From NCBI RefSeq assembly GCF_030332225.1, contig NZ_JAOWIF010000028.1, forward strand, positions 930,001-994,000: a DNA stretch of 64,000 nt. The letters are read 5' to 3'. The stretch comes from Citrobacter sp. Cu233 (GTDB lineage Bacteria; Pseudomonadota; Gammaproteobacteria; Enterobacterales; Enterobacteriaceae). A program made the translations under genes and the position numbers. The notes below the pieces were generated by a model. The model had not been told where the DNA came from, did no database searches, and saw only the letters and a program-made list of their open reading frames with translations. This document shows, piece by piece, positions 51,923 through 61,564 of the stretch; the stretch's first letter is position 1, and the number at the start of each line of letters is the position of its first letter.

Positions 51923-52975
51923 TTACAAACGATCCCGGCGACGCCAGAGCAACAGTAAAAAGAACGGTCCACCGACCAGGGCAATGACAATCCCGGCAGG
52001 GATTTGCAATGGTGCAAACGCCAGACGACCCACGGTATCGGTGAGCAGCACCAGCAACGCACCGATCAACGCACTTCCCCACAGCAGCGCTGTTTGCCCG
52101 CCACGCAGCCAGAATCGAGCCATGTGTGGCGCCATCAACCCGACAAAACCGAGGCTGCCCACGCAGGCAACACTGGCGGCAGTGAGTACAACCGGCGCGA
52201 GAAAACGCAACAACGCCAGTCGGGGTAAACGTACACCCAGCCCCGTTGCCGTCGCATTGCCTAGCAGCGCCACATCCGAAGCTCGCGCCGTGGCAAATAA
52301 GATGATGGCTGCAGGCAACGTCCAGACCAGCGCCACCAGCAGCAGTGGCCAGGTGGCGGCATGAAGGCTGCCCGCCAGCCAGACCAGTGCAGTTTGTACG
52401 TCACGGACATCGGCGGTGGTCATAAATACGCCCATTCCCGCCGCAAAGAACCATGACACACCAATGCCTATCAACACGAAGCGAGGCCGGGAGAAATCAC
52501 GGGCCAGCAGCATCACCAGTGTGGCGACCAGTGCGCCACCGGCCATTCCCGCCAGGGGCCGCCAAACCAGACTTGCGGACGGGAAAAACAGCACCAGGGC
52601 CAGCACCACCACGCAACTCCCTTCTTTGACACCGATAAGCCCGGGATCGGCCAACCCGTTGCGGGTGATAGATTGCATCGCCGCCCCGGCCAATCCGAGC
52701 ATCGCACCGCACAGAAGCGCCATCAGCAGTCGCGGCAGTCGTACATCCCAAACGACATACTGTTGCTGAGTCGTCAACGCCTGAGGGTCAAACAACGCCC
52801 GTCCGATAGCGGAAGCCGGAACCGGGAGTGAACCCTGCATCACGCCGAACAGCAGTAATGCGATTGCCAGCACCGTCAGGCCGAGGCTGTACAGCACGGT
52901 TTTGGGGCGAATGACACGAGAAAATCCCCCCACCCGCCATGCACGAAGCCCTGCACGCTGCAGCATATCGTTCAT
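51923..52975 (-). CDS. FecCD-family siderophore permease, second subunit
   Basis: A 350-aa permease with about ten hydrophobic segments and the FecCD motifs RLPRLLMALLCGAMLGLAGAAMQ and GSLGFVGLMAPHMARF. Its ATG overlaps the stop of the preceding permease gene (ATGA). With it, it forms the inner-membrane channel. Confidence 0.92.
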   Translation of the reverse strand: MNDMLQRAGLRAWRVGGFSRVIRPKTVLYSLGLTVLAIALLLFGVMQGSLPVPASAIGRALFDPQALTTQQQYVVWDVRLPRLLMALLCGAMLGLAGAAMQSITRNGLADPGLIGVKEGSCVVVLALVLFFPSASLVWRPLAGMAGGALVATLVMLLARDFSRPRFVLIGIGVSWFFAAGMGVFMTTADVRDVQTALVWLAGSLHAATWPLLLVALVWTLPAAIILFATARASDVALLGNATATGLGVRLPRLALLRFLAPVVLTAASVACVGSLGFVGLMAPHMARFWLRGGQTALLWGSALIGALLVLLTDTVGRLAFAPLQIPAGIVIALVGGPFFLLLLWRRRDRL

Positions 52976-53985
52976 TTCAAAAACCTCGACGCAATGAAGA
53001 TAAATGCCGGTGCGCCCACCAGGGCAGTCATGATCCCTGTAGCCAGCTCCTGCGGAGCCAGCACCGTGCGGGCGGCAATATCCGCCAGCAGCAGCAGCGC
53101 CGCACCCAGCAATGCCGAAGTCGGTAGCATCTGACGAATATCTTCTGTTACCAGACGGCGGATCACGTTAGGCACTAACAGGCCGATAAACCCCAGCGGC
53201 CCCACGACAGAGACTGCCGCACCGCACAACAACGCAATGGCGATCATTGCCAGCAAGCGTATGCGCAGAATGTTCACCCCTAATCCACAGGCCATACGGT
53301 CTCCGAGGGCCAGAATATTCAGGCCCGGCGCGATAACAAGCGCCAGCACCATACCGGCAAGCGATGGGGGAACGGCACTTTTGACACTTTCCCAACTCAA
53401 ACCCGCGAGATCACCCGCCAGCCAGGTGCGCATTGCCAACAGGGTTTGTTCATCCAGAATCAGGATGGCCGCAGTAAGCGATGACACCATGGCCGACAGC
53501 GCCACGCCGCACAACGTGACCTTCAGTGGCGTTATGCCACCGTGCCCGGCAGATGAAAGCGCCATCACCAACGAAAAGAGTGCCGCAGCTCCGCCTGCCG
53601 CCAGCAATGGCTGGCTTGCCCCCGTCACGCCAAGCGCGGCGCACAACACAACGACAAACGCCGCACCGGCATTCAGCCCCAGAATATGCGGCTCTCCCAG
53701 CGGATTACGAATCAACGCCTGCAACAGCACACCCGCAACACCTAACGCCGCGCCGACCAGCATCGCCGCCGCCATGCGCAGCAGACGTAAGGAGACAATA
53801 ATCCGGTGGTCGAAATTTTTCGCGTCAAAGTGGAACAGCGCCTGCACGACGGTCTGCGGGCTGATAGTGCGTGCGCCAACACCCAGGTGCACCACCGCCA
53901 GAACACACAACAGCAGCATTAACACGGGGAGCGCCAGCATAAACCGGCCACGGCGACGAGCCAGTGTGCTTGCCATGACCGTCAT
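52972..53985 (-). CDS. FecCD-family siderophore permease, first subunit
   Basis: A 337-aa permease of the FecCD family. LLQALIRNPLGEPHILGLNAGAAF and GPLGFIGLLVPNVIRRLV are the conserved segments. It overlaps the ATPase gene and the second permease by 4 nt each. Two separate permease genes rather than one fused FhuB-like gene. Confidence 0.92.
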   Translation of the reverse strand: MTVMASTLARRRGRFMLALPVLMLLLCVLAVVHLGVGARTISPQTVVQALFHFDAKNFDHRIIVSLRLLRMAAAMLVGAALGVAGVLLQALIRNPLGEPHILGLNAGAAFVVVLCAALGVTGASQPLLAAGGAAALFSLVMALSSAGHGGITPLKVTLCGVALSAMVSSLTAAILILDEQTLLAMRTWLAGDLAGLSWESVKSAVPPSLAGMVLALVIAPGLNILALGDRMACGLGVNILRIRLLAMIAIALLCGAAVSVVGPLGFIGLLVPNVIRRLVTEDIRQMLPTSALLGAALLLLADIAARTVLAPQELATGIMTALVGAPAFIFIASRFLK

Positions 53986-54809
53986 TGCTCTTCCCCGCCC
54001 GGCGCGCGAAACGGCATAAAGAACGGTTTGCCGGTGAGAGGATTCACCGACATCTGCACGTCGACGTCAAATACGTGCTTAATCAACTCGGGCGTGCAGT
54101 TTTCGCCATCATGCACGACGCCCTGCAACCTCCCCTGTTTGAGGAACACCAGCATGTCCCCATAATTCACGGCAAAATTCAGGTCGTGCAGGACCACAAC
54201 CACAGTACGGCCATGATGGCGAGTCAGTGAATGCAGCAGTTCGAGGATCTCCACCTGATAGCGCAGATCGAGAAACGTAGTCGGCTCATCCAACAAGATG
54301 ACCGGCGTTTGTTGTGCCAGCGCCATGGCAATCCAGCAGCGCTGACGTTGCCCACCGGAAAGGCTCTCTACCGGTAAATGCGCAAAATCAGCCGTTCCGG
54401 TTAACTGGAGTGCCTGCTCCACGGCGCGTTCGTCATCGTCCGTCCATTGCGAAAGCATGTTCTGCCAGGGAAAACGCCCGCGCGATACCAGTTCGAAAAC
54501 AGTGAGTCCTTCGGGCACCAGTGGGGATTGCGGCAGGATGCCGAGCTGGCGTGAAACCGCTTTGGTGGGCTGCTGATGAGTGGCTTTGCCATCCAGCAAT
54601 ACGCTACCACCGTGCGGTTTCAACATACGGGCGATCGTGCTTAACAACGTTGATTTACCCGAGCCATTCGCCCCCACCAGCACCGTCATTTTGCCTTGCG
54701 GGATAGTGAGACAGATATCGTGGACAATGGTGTTATGGCGATAACCCGCAGAAAGCTGTTGTAGTTCAATGCCCGTTCTGTGGGCGGTATTTTCCACATG
54801 CTGTGGCAT
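53982..54809 (-). CDS. FecE-like siderophore ABC ATPase
   Basis: A 275-aa ABC ATPase. Walker A is GANGSGKST, the signature is [10 protein letters not shown], Walker B is VILLDEPTTFLDLRYQ and the H-loop is VLHDLNFA. The start at 54809 has GGAG five bases upstream; an earlier frame start at 54845 adds 12 residues. First gene of the operon, divergent from the TonB receptor gene. Confidence 0.93.
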   Translation of the reverse strand: MPQHVENTAHRTGIELQQLSAGYRHNTIVHDICLTIPQGKMTVLVGANGSGKSTLLSTIARMLKPHGGSVLLDGKATHQQPTKAVSRQLGILPQSPLVPEGLTVFELVSRGRFPWQNMLSQWTDDDERAVEQALQLTGTADFAHLPVESLSGGQRQRCWIAMALAQQTPVILLDEPTTFLDLRYQVEILELLHSLTRHHGRTVVVVLHDLNFAVNYGDMLVFLKQGRLQGVVHDGENCTPELIKHVFDVDVQMSVNPLTGKPFFMPFRAPGGEEQ

Positions 54810-55255
54810 GTTCACTCCTGCGCCGCCGCATGGCAAAGCTTGCATGCGTAACTCTCTAAATAAAAATAAAACTCATTCTCCTTGTGATCTTGCTGGCTTG
54901 CATTGTAGTAGTCAAGCAATTACACCCTGTAGTTACATCACCTGTAGCCAACAACTAAAGCACAAATAAAAAACGCTGAAAAATCAATAAAAACCATTCT
55001 TTTTCAATAGATTAAAAATAAAATACCCTTAAAAAAACGACGGTTAAATTGCGTCAAATCACCTGTAGTTTCTTTTTCATTTTTACGTTTACTACTACAA
55101 ACGCTCATGGTTGAATGATTCTCAATTACACATCTGACGCCAGTAACGGCGGCTTACAGATGGATAAATGCAGGGCTGGTAAGCCGGGCAATGAATTGAA
55201 TCAACCTGTTTCCCTGCCCATTTTTGGCAGGGTCTTTTGCGGAATAAATAAAATA
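54810..55255. promoter_or_regulatory. Divergent control region of the ABC importer and TonB receptor
   Basis: No gene in these 446 bases. 54950-55090 is very AT-rich and likely holds the promoters. 55111-55129 (TTGAATGATTCTCAATTAC) matches the 19-bp Fur box at 11 positions, with the central ATGATTCTCA well kept. A hairpin lies at 55212-55232. Fur repression in iron-replete cells is the expected control. Confidence 0.6.
55212..55240 (+). promoter_or_regulatory. Terminator-like hairpin in the TonB receptor leader
   Basis: CCCTGCC (55212-55218) pairs with GGCAGGG (55226-55232) over CATTTTT, followed by TCTTTTG, ending 16 nt before the chosen ATG. The same stem sequence occurs in the terminator after the gene. 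It could act as an attenuator or hide the ribosome-binding site. Confidence 0.45.
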
Positions 55256-57418
55256 ATGGCTGAGTTAACGACTTACTTTTCGGGGATGAAAGGGCGGGCA
55301 TTGTGCTCTGCTCTCTTTCTGGGCATAACAACAACACCGACGGTATTCGCAGCGGAGAAAGAGACGACTCCGCCTAAAGGGGAAGATACCATCACCGTTC
55401 GGGCTGATGCGTCTTCTGCCGATCAGGCCGTAACATCGGGTTACCAACCGCTGAGCTCGTCCACCGCGACGCTGACATCCATGCCATTGTTGGATATCCC
55501 ACAAGTGGTGAACACTGTCAGCGATCACGTTCTGGAAGATCAGCATGTCACGACGCTGGACGAAGCTTTGTATAACGTCAGTAACGTCGTGCAAACCAAC
55601 ACATTAGGTGGCACACAGGATGCGTTTGTCCGCCGTGGCTTCGGCGCAAACCGTGACGGCTCGGTGATGACCAACGGTCTGAAAACCGTATTGCCGCGCA
55701 GCTTTAACGCCGCCACCTCACGCGTGGAAGTGCTGAAAGGCCCGGCCTCAACCCTGTACGGGATTCTCGATCCCGGCGGCCTGATTAATGTCGTCACCAA
55801 GCGTCCAGAAACGCAGTTTGGCGGGTCGATTTCAGCCACCTCCAGCAGCTTCGGCGGCGGCACAGGACAATTTGACGTGACCGGGCCGATTGAAGGCACG
55901 CAGTTGGCCTATCGCCTGATTGGCGAATATCAGCATGAGGATTACTGGCGTAACTTCGGCACGAATAAAAGCAGCTTCATCTCCCCGTCCCTGACCTGGT
56001 TTGGCGACAACGCCACCGTCAATGTGCTCTATTCACATCGTGACTATAAAGCCCCGTTCGATCGCGGCACCATTTTCGATCTCAACACCAAACACGCGGT
56101 GAATGTGGATAGCAAAACCCGTTTTGATGAGCCGTTTAATATCACCGATGGCGAATCGGATCTGGCGCAACTGAATGCTGAATACCGCTTCAACAGCGAA
56201 TGGACAGCGAAATTCGACTACAGCTTTAGCCAGGATAAATACAGCGATAATCAGGCTCGCGTGATGGCTTATGATTCTGCAACCGGAAATCTGACCCGCC
56301 GTGTTGATGCCACTCAAGGCTCCACCCAGCGCATGCACGCCACGCGTGCCGATTTGCAGGGCAACGTCGATATCGCTGGCTTTTATAACGAGATCCTCAC
56401 CGGTGTCTCTTATGAGAACTACGATCTGCTACGCACCGACATGATCCGCTGCAAGAACGTAAAAGGGTTCAATATTTATAATCCTGTCTACGGTACGTTG
56501 GGTAAATGTACTAACGTTTCTGCCGCTGATAGCGATCAGACCATTCAACAAGAGAGCTATTCCGCGTATGTGCAGGACGCGCTGTACCTGACCGATAAAT
56601 GGATCGCCGTCGCCGGGATGCGTTATCAGTACTACACCGAATATGCTGGCAAAGGCCGTCCGTTCAACGTCAACACCGACAGTACCGACCAACAGTGGGT
56701 GCCCAAATTCGGTATGGTTTATAAACTGACGCCGTCCATATCGTTATTTGGTAACGTGTCACGCTCCTTCATGCCGCAATATTCTATCGCCAGTTATATT
56801 GGCGAACTGCCACCTGAAACCTCAACGGCTTATGAAGTGGGGGCAAAATTCGATATCTTTGACGGTATCACCGCCAATATTGCCCTGTTTGATATTGATA
56901 AACGCAATGTGCTGTACAACGAAATGATCAATGGTGAAACCGTGGCGAAAACGGCGGGTCGCGTGCGTTCACAAGGCGTGGAAGTGGATGTCGCCGGTTC
57001 GTTGACCACCAACACCAATATCATCGCCAGCTATGGTTATACCGCCGCGAAAGTGACAGAAGATCCTGATTACAAAGGTAAGCCACTGCCTAATGTACCA
57101 AAGCATACCGGCTCATTATTCCTCACCTACGATATTCAGAATGCTTTTATGGGCAATACCCTGACAATTGGCGGTGGTGGTCATGGGGTGAGTCGCCGTT
57201 CCGCAACCAATGGCGCAGACTATTATCTGCCAGGCTATTTTGTCGCCGATGCTTTTGCCGCTTATAAGATGAAGCTGCAGTATCCAGTCACATTGCAGCT
57301 CAATGTGAAAAACCTGTTTGATAAGACCTATTACACCTCGTCCATTGCCACCAATAATCTGGGTAATCAGATTGGCGACCCACGAGAAGTGCAGTTCACG
57401 GTGAAAATGGAATTCTGA
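55256..57418 (+). CDS. TonB-dependent siderophore receptor
   Basis: A 720-aa outer-membrane receptor. A signal peptide precedes TTPTVFAAEK, the TonB box is near DTITVRAD, the plug domain has LDIPQVVNTVSDHVL and VEVLKGPASTLYGILDPGGLINVVTKRP, and the 22-strand barrel ends with the aromatic FTVKMEF. This is the FhuA/FoxA/FhuE-like group (TIGR01783 type). A start at 55256 is chosen for a complete signal peptide; 55286 is possible, while the far upstream 55115 start would encode across the leader hairpin. Divergent from the importer, so the two probably take up the same siderophore. Confidence 0.9.
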   Translation: MAELTTYFSGMKGRALCSALFLGITTTPTVFAAEKETTPPKGEDTITVRADASSADQAVTSGYQPLSSSTATLTSMPLLDIPQVVNTVSDHVLEDQHVTTLDEALYNVSNVVQTNTLGGTQDAFVRRGFGANRDGSVMTNGLKTVLPRSFNAATSRVEVLKGPASTLYGILDPGGLINVVTKRPETQFGGSISATSSSFGGGTGQFDVTGPIEGTQLAYRLIGEYQHEDYWRNFGTNKSSFISPSLTWFGDNATVNVLYSHRDYKAPFDRGTIFDLNTKHAVNVDSKTRFDEPFNITDGESDLAQLNAEYRFNSEWTAKFDYSFSQDKYSDNQARVMAYDSATGNLTRRVDATQGSTQRMHATRADLQGNVDIAGFYNEILTGVSYENYDLLRTDMIRCKNVKGFNIYNPVYGTLGKCTNVSAADSDQTIQQESYSAYVQDALYLTDKWIAVAGMRYQYYTEYAGKGRPFNVNTDSTDQQWVPKFGMVYKLTPSISLFGNVSRSFMPQYSIASYIGELPPETSTAYEVGAKFDIFDGITANIALFDIDKRNVLYNEMINGETVAKTAGRVRSQGVEVDVAGSLTTNTNIIASYGYTAAKVTEDPDYKGKPLPNVPKHTGSLFLTYDIQNAFMGNTLTIGGGGHGVSRRSATNGADYYLPGYFVADAFAAYKMKLQYPVTLQLNVKNLFDKTYYTSSIATNNLGNQIGDPREVQFTVKMEF

Positions 57419-57434
57419 TCCTCTTTATCTATTA

Positions 57435-57460
57435 ACCCTGCCAATTCTGGCAGGGTTTCC
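57435..57460 (+). terminator. Rho-independent terminator of the TonB receptor gene
   Basis: ACCCTGCCA (57435-57443) pairs with TGGCAGGGT (57448-57456) over ATTC, then TTCCC. Stem is strong; the T-tract is short. Confidence 0.75.
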
Positions 57461-57599
57461 CGCTTATTCCACCATTTTAAGATAATTGCACTTGTGCTGT
57501 CGTCACCCCGTTTATACAACTCTAAAGATCACCTGTAATACGTTTTCTTTTATTTTGTTATGGGCGACTGGGGACCACAATAATGAATGGGATAATATC

Positions 57600-58109
57600 A
57601 TGACTAAAACAAAACTGACGCTGCTATTACCTTTATTTTTAGCTGGCTGTTCAATGAGTGACGGGGAATTAAGAAATACCTATGCTCAGCATTATCAACA
57701 GCCTGCGGCTTACGTTGAAGTCTATAAGCAAAAAATAGCTGGCATGGATATTAATGCGCTGGCGCAATATGCCGCCGCAGAAGATAAGAAAAAAATGCGC
57801 GGGCAGCCAAGACTGAAAATTGACGAGTTCATTACCATTGAGAACGTTCAGGCGAAAGATAATCGGGTAGTCTACGATTATACGCTGTCAGAACGCTGGC
57901 TGGCGCTGTCTGCAGATAAACAGCGCGAGAAGCAGAGCAATATGAATAAAGATTTGGTCTACCGAACCTGTTCGTTGGAAACGGTACGTCTGGCGCAGGC
58001 AAAAGGGCTGGAAGAAGAACATAACTATTACAGCCACTATCCTGACAAGTTAGCCTTTACCCTGAGAACCAGCGCGCAGATTTGTATGCAAAACGGTTTT
58101 ACGCAATAG
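57600..58109 (+). CDS. Small lipoprotein of unknown function
   Basis: A 169-aa protein with a clear type II signal: MTKTKLTLLLPLFLAGC, lipobox LAGC with the lipidated cysteine at residue 17, followed by SMSDG. A serine at +2 suggests outer-membrane sorting. The rest is charged and helical (ALAQYAAAEDKKKMRG, then a C-terminal pair of cysteines). No family recognised. The start at 57600 is fixed by the signal; the longer frame from 57486 is not plausible. It sits between two siderophore receptors, which hints at but does not prove an iron role. Confidence 0.75.
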   Translation: MTKTKLTLLLPLFLAGCSMSDGELRNTYAQHYQQPAAYVEVYKQKIAGMDINALAQYAAAEDKKKMRGQPRLKIDEFITIENVQAKDNRVVYDYTLSERWLALSADKQREKQSNMNKDLVYRTCSLETVRLAQAKGLEEEHNYYSHYPDKLAFTLRTSAQICMQNGFTQ

Positions 58110-58135
58110 CCGTTCTGGTCATCAACGGGCAATGA

Positions 58136-58222
58136 ATGCCTGATGGCGCTTCGCTTATCAGGCCGACATCGGGGTGCCCCTGTAGGCCGGATAAGGCGCC
58201 AGCGCCATCATCCGGCTAAAAA
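58136..58222. repeat. REP/BIME units between lipoprotein and FoxA-like gene
   Basis: GCCTGATGGCGCTTCGCTTATCAGGC and GGCCGGATAAGGCGCC with CATCCGGC lie between two convergent genes. The first is the inverse form of the unit at 4854. Confidence 0.75.
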
Positions 58223-58235
58223 ACGAGGGTTAACA

Positions 58236-60326
58236 TCAGAATTTCCACGACACGCTACCCACAATGCTGCGTTCTGCGCCAAAGTAACAATAAGAAAGCG
58301 AGTTACAGGCCGCTACATAGCGTTTATCGGTCAGGTTGTTAACGTTGAGCTGCGCACTGAGTCCTTTTATACCGATGTTCGTTAAGTCATAACCCACCGC
58401 CAGATCCACCAGCGTATACGATGGCAGGGTGTGAGTATTCTGGCGATCGCTGGTAATACCATTAACGTAGCGCACGCCTGAGCCCAACGTCAGCCCCTCC
58501 AGTGGGCCACTTTTCACATCGTAGCTTAACCATGTACTGGCCTGATTGCGCGGTGCATAAACGGCACGCTTACCCTGTTCCTCCGGGCTGCTTTTCTTAT
58601 AGCGAATATCGGTGTAGGTATACGCCGCCTGCAAACGGAAACTGTCTGTCAGTTGGCTAATAGCTTCCAGCTCCACCCCTTCAGATTCAATTTCGCCAAT
58701 CGAACGGTACGGATCGGTCGGCTCTTCTTTGGTGGCAATATTGGTCTGATTAATGCGGAACACCGACGCGCTAAACTGGCTATTCAACCCTTCCGGTTCA
58801 TATTTCAGTCCGGCTTCCCACTGCTTGCCCTTCATCGGTTCCAACAGGTTACCGTTCTCATCAGCAAAACTGGTTGGCGTAAAGGCGGTGGAATAGCTGA
58901 TGTACGGCGCAACACCGTTATCGAACAAGTAAAGCAGCGCAGCGCGACTGCTGAAGTTATTTTTGTCCAGATCGCTGCGAGTGCCGTTTTGCTTATCAAT
59001 ATTAGATATGCTCACCTGATCGTAGCGGCCACCGAGCGTTATACGCCAGCGATCCCATGACATCTGATCCTGCAAATAGTAGCCCGTCTGGCGCAACTTG
59101 TGTTTCTCGCGCGCATACATATTGATGTAATCCGGCTTCGCCCCGTACACCGGGTTAAACGCATCGATCGGCGGAAATGCCCCGTAATAGCCGGTAGTAT
59201 TGTTGCTGCGATCCTGATAATCGATGCCCACCAGCAAGCGGTGATTGACCAGCCAGGTATCAAAGCTACCATCCAGTTGATTATCCAGAGCAATCGCCGA
59301 CATTTTTTCATCTGATCCGGAATAGCCGCGATTAAGCTCTGTTTCATTCAACCAGCCTGCCGCATACACCTGGTTCAGCTCAACGTCGGTATGCAAATAG
59401 CGTAACTTTTGCCGCACCGACCAGCCGTTATCAAACATGTGCTCAATGTTGTAGCCGACCATATTTTCACGGCGATCGTATTTGTCGTATTCGTCCTCGC
59501 CTTCGTAGAAGGTGTTGGCGATCTTCTGCCCATAGTGTGGCACAACGGTGCCGTCATACGGCAGGCCAGAGTGGCTGCCACCTTCCGGGTCACGGTGCAG
59601 ATAGGCCATCAGGTCAAGACGCGTCTGGTCAGTGATGCGCCAGGTCAGGCTGGGCATCAACGCGTAGCGCTCTTCTTTCAACGGGCCAAACTGCGAATCC
59701 GCATAGCGCGTCATGCCACTCAGGCGCGCCGCCACGCGATCGTTATCGTCCAGAGCCCCGGTGACATCAAACGCGGCCCCGCGCTGATTGTTGTTTCCGG
59801 CAAACAGTTTCACTTCTCCACCCGCATCAAACGACGGTTTACGCGATGTCAGCGCCACGATCCCGCCCGGAGAAGATCGGCCGTACAACACGGAAGCCGG
59901 ACCGCGCACCACTTCAATCGTATCGAGGAACCACGGATCGACCACCAGCGAACTGTGCGAGTTAGTGTCGCCCATCATTTTCAGGCCGTCGAGATAGACG
60001 TTGTCCAGACTACCATCGGAAAAACCGCGCAGCACAATGTAGTCAAAGCGGCTGGAGGCACCGATCTGGTTACTGTACACCCCAGGCGTGTAGCTAACAG
60101 CCTGCCGCACGCTGGTTGCACCTTGCTCTTCAAATTGTTCACGGGTAACGATAGAGACCGATTGCGGCGTTTCTATATCCGGTGTGGCAAGCTTGGTCGC
60201 CCCACTCTGCATTTGCGAAGTGACAACCACCGTATCGTTTTTTGGTGTTTCCTGCGCCAGCAGAGGAAAAGCCACGCTGCCGGTCACCCATCCTACCAGC
60301 AGCGCCAACCGAGTCTTTGCGAACAT
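58236..60326 (-). CDS. FoxA-like TonB-dependent siderophore receptor
   Basis: A 696-aa outer-membrane receptor. The signal peptide ends around PLLAQETP, the TonB box is NDTVVVTS, and the plug has PQSVSIVTREQFEEQG and VVRGPASVLYGRSSPGGIVAL. Conserved tail features are VAACNSLSYCYFGAERS and the terminal VSWKF, which match the ferrioxamine receptor FoxA. The start at 60326 has GGGAG six bases upstream; earlier in-frame starts add up to six residues. Hydroxamate siderophores are likely ligands, not proven. Preceded by a Fur-box-like site and by an AraC-type regulator gene. Confidence 0.9.
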   Translation of the reverse strand: MFAKTRLALLVGWVTGSVAFPLLAQETPKNDTVVVTSQMQSGATKLATPDIETPQSVSIVTREQFEEQGATSVRQAVSYTPGVYSNQIGASSRFDYIVLRGFSDGSLDNVYLDGLKMMGDTNSHSSLVVDPWFLDTIEVVRGPASVLYGRSSPGGIVALTSRKPSFDAGGEVKLFAGNNNQRGAAFDVTGALDDNDRVAARLSGMTRYADSQFGPLKEERYALMPSLTWRITDQTRLDLMAYLHRDPEGGSHSGLPYDGTVVPHYGQKIANTFYEGEDEYDKYDRRENMVGYNIEHMFDNGWSVRQKLRYLHTDVELNQVYAAGWLNETELNRGYSGSDEKMSAIALDNQLDGSFDTWLVNHRLLVGIDYQDRSNNTTGYYGAFPPIDAFNPVYGAKPDYINMYAREKHKLRQTGYYLQDQMSWDRWRITLGGRYDQVSISNIDKQNGTRSDLDKNNFSSRAALLYLFDNGVAPYISYSTAFTPTSFADENGNLLEPMKGKQWEAGLKYEPEGLNSQFSASVFRINQTNIATKEEPTDPYRSIGEIESEGVELEAISQLTDSFRLQAAYTYTDIRYKKSSPEEQGKRAVYAPRNQASTWLSYDVKSGPLEGLTLGSGVRYVNGITSDRQNTHTLPSYTLVDLAVGYDLTNIGIKGLSAQLNVNNLTDKRYVAACNSLSYCYFGAERSIVGSVSWKF

Positions 60327-60351
60327 GAACATCTCCCAAGGCATGTCTAAT

Positions 60352-60370
60352 TGTAAATGAGAATTATTGC
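60352..60370 (-). promoter_or_regulatory. Fur-box-like site upstream of the FoxA-like gene
   Basis: TGTAAATGAGAATTATTGC contains the ATGAGAATTATT core typical of enteric Fur boxes. It lies 26 bp upstream of the start codon. Confidence 0.65.
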
Positions 60371-60465
60371 CCTTTTTGTATCAGGAGTAGCTATGCCGAA
60401 TGCCAGGTTGCGTATGCGCAGCGCCAAATAATTAATCTGCCTCGCGCATAAAACGGGAAAATGGA

Positions 60466-61449
60466 TTAGCAAAGTTTGAGAACATCACCAGGCGGAAAGC
60501 CATAGCGACGACGAAAGGCTGTAGAAAAGTTGGTGGCGTGCTGGTAGCCAGACATCCAGGCCGCTTGCTGTACGCTATATCCTTCCAGCAAATAGCCACG
60601 CGCACGTTCCAGGCGGCAGTCGCGCAGGTAGTCAAACACCGAGCAGCCATAGGCCATGCGAAATTTACTGCGCAAACTGCTGGGGCTCATCGCTGCGCGC
60701 TGCGCCAGCTCGTAAAGCGTGTAGTCATTTTCAGGGGTTTGCTCCAACAGGCGACGAACACTTTCCAGCCGTTGCTGCTCGCCACTGGCAGCGAGGCATT
60801 TACCGCTCTCTACCTGGCAAACACTGAGACCGTGACCAAATAATTGTAAAATCAGTCCTTCCAGCATCAACTGGCGGGAAACCTGACTCAGCGAGCCCTG
60901 CTGCGCATATTGTAATCCACTGAGTAAAAACCCCGGCACCTGCCAAATAAGCGTTGGCGTCTGGCAACTTTCCCACTCACGCATAAGGGATTCAAGTAAT
61001 CCTGTACGCCATGTCCCGTCAGGATATAACCCAAGCGATAGCGTCCGTAGCTTGCAGTCTGCAGGGTGACGGGCGCTCATCGCCTGGTGTTCACTCAGAC
61101 GCGAACTAAACGCCATGCCGGAACGTACCACATGTTCCTGCCCGTTGAGCGTCAGTATCACGCAACCTTCCAGCACCACCAGCATATACAAGGGGCTACT
61201 GTGCCGGGAGGTGGTTTCATACGGTTGCAGCACCTGTACATCAGAGTGTGTGACGCACATCCCGCAAGGGAGCATCATCTCCTCTACTTCCCCTTGCAAC
61301 ACGGCACTGGAACACGGAAGACCCGGTTTTTGCGCCAGCAACGGAAAACGGTAATCGATCCCGTAACGCTCACCAAAGTCCCTAAACTCACTGACGGTGA
61401 AGGTGCGGGTAAAACGTCCGGATGCATTCTGGGCGGTGGTGTTGTTCAT
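60466..61449 (-). CDS. AraC-family regulator, PchR/YbtA-like
   Basis: A 327-aa regulator. Two C-terminal AraC helix-turn-helix motifs are visible: LAQRAAMSPSSLRSKFRMAYG and VQQAAWMSGYQHATNFSTAFRRRYG. The N-terminal ~220 residues form a ligand domain similar to PchR, which senses an iron-loaded siderophore. It lies just upstream of the FoxA-like gene on the same strand and is itself preceded by a Fur-box-like site, so it probably activates that receptor when its siderophore is present. Confidence 0.88.
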   Translation of the reverse strand: MNNTTAQNASGRFTRTFTVSEFRDFGERYGIDYRFPLLAQKPGLPCSSAVLQGEVEEMMLPCGMCVTHSDVQVLQPYETTSRHSSPLYMLVVLEGCVILTLNGQEHVVRSGMAFSSRLSEHQAMSARHPADCKLRTLSLGLYPDGTWRTGLLESLMREWESCQTPTLIWQVPGFLLSGLQYAQQGSLSQVSRQLMLEGLILQLFGHGLSVCQVESGKCLAASGEQQRLESVRRLLEQTPENDYTLYELAQRAAMSPSSLRSKFRMAYGCSVFDYLRDCRLERARGYLLEGYSVQQAAWMSGYQHATNFSTAFRRRYGFPPGDVLKLC

Positions 61450-61527
61450 GCTGTCTTCTGCACAGGAAATGGAATTTGCAACGTACGACGGGTGGCAACA
61501 TTACCATTACCCGCACAACACAACAAT

Positions 61528-61546
61528 AATAATGAGAACTGTTATC
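61528..61546 (-). promoter_or_regulatory. Fur box upstream of the AraC-type regulator
   Basis: AATAATGAGAACTGTTATC matches the consensus GATAATGATAATCATTATC at 14 of 19 positions. It lies 79 bp before the regulator start codon. Confidence 0.7.
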
Positions 61547-61564
61547 AATATGGTGTTCGGCGGG

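Noticed and set aside
55115-55255. Upstream start for the TonB receptor
   Set aside because: It would place a Fur-like site and the leader hairpin in or next to coding sequence and put the signal peptide 50 residues inside the protein.
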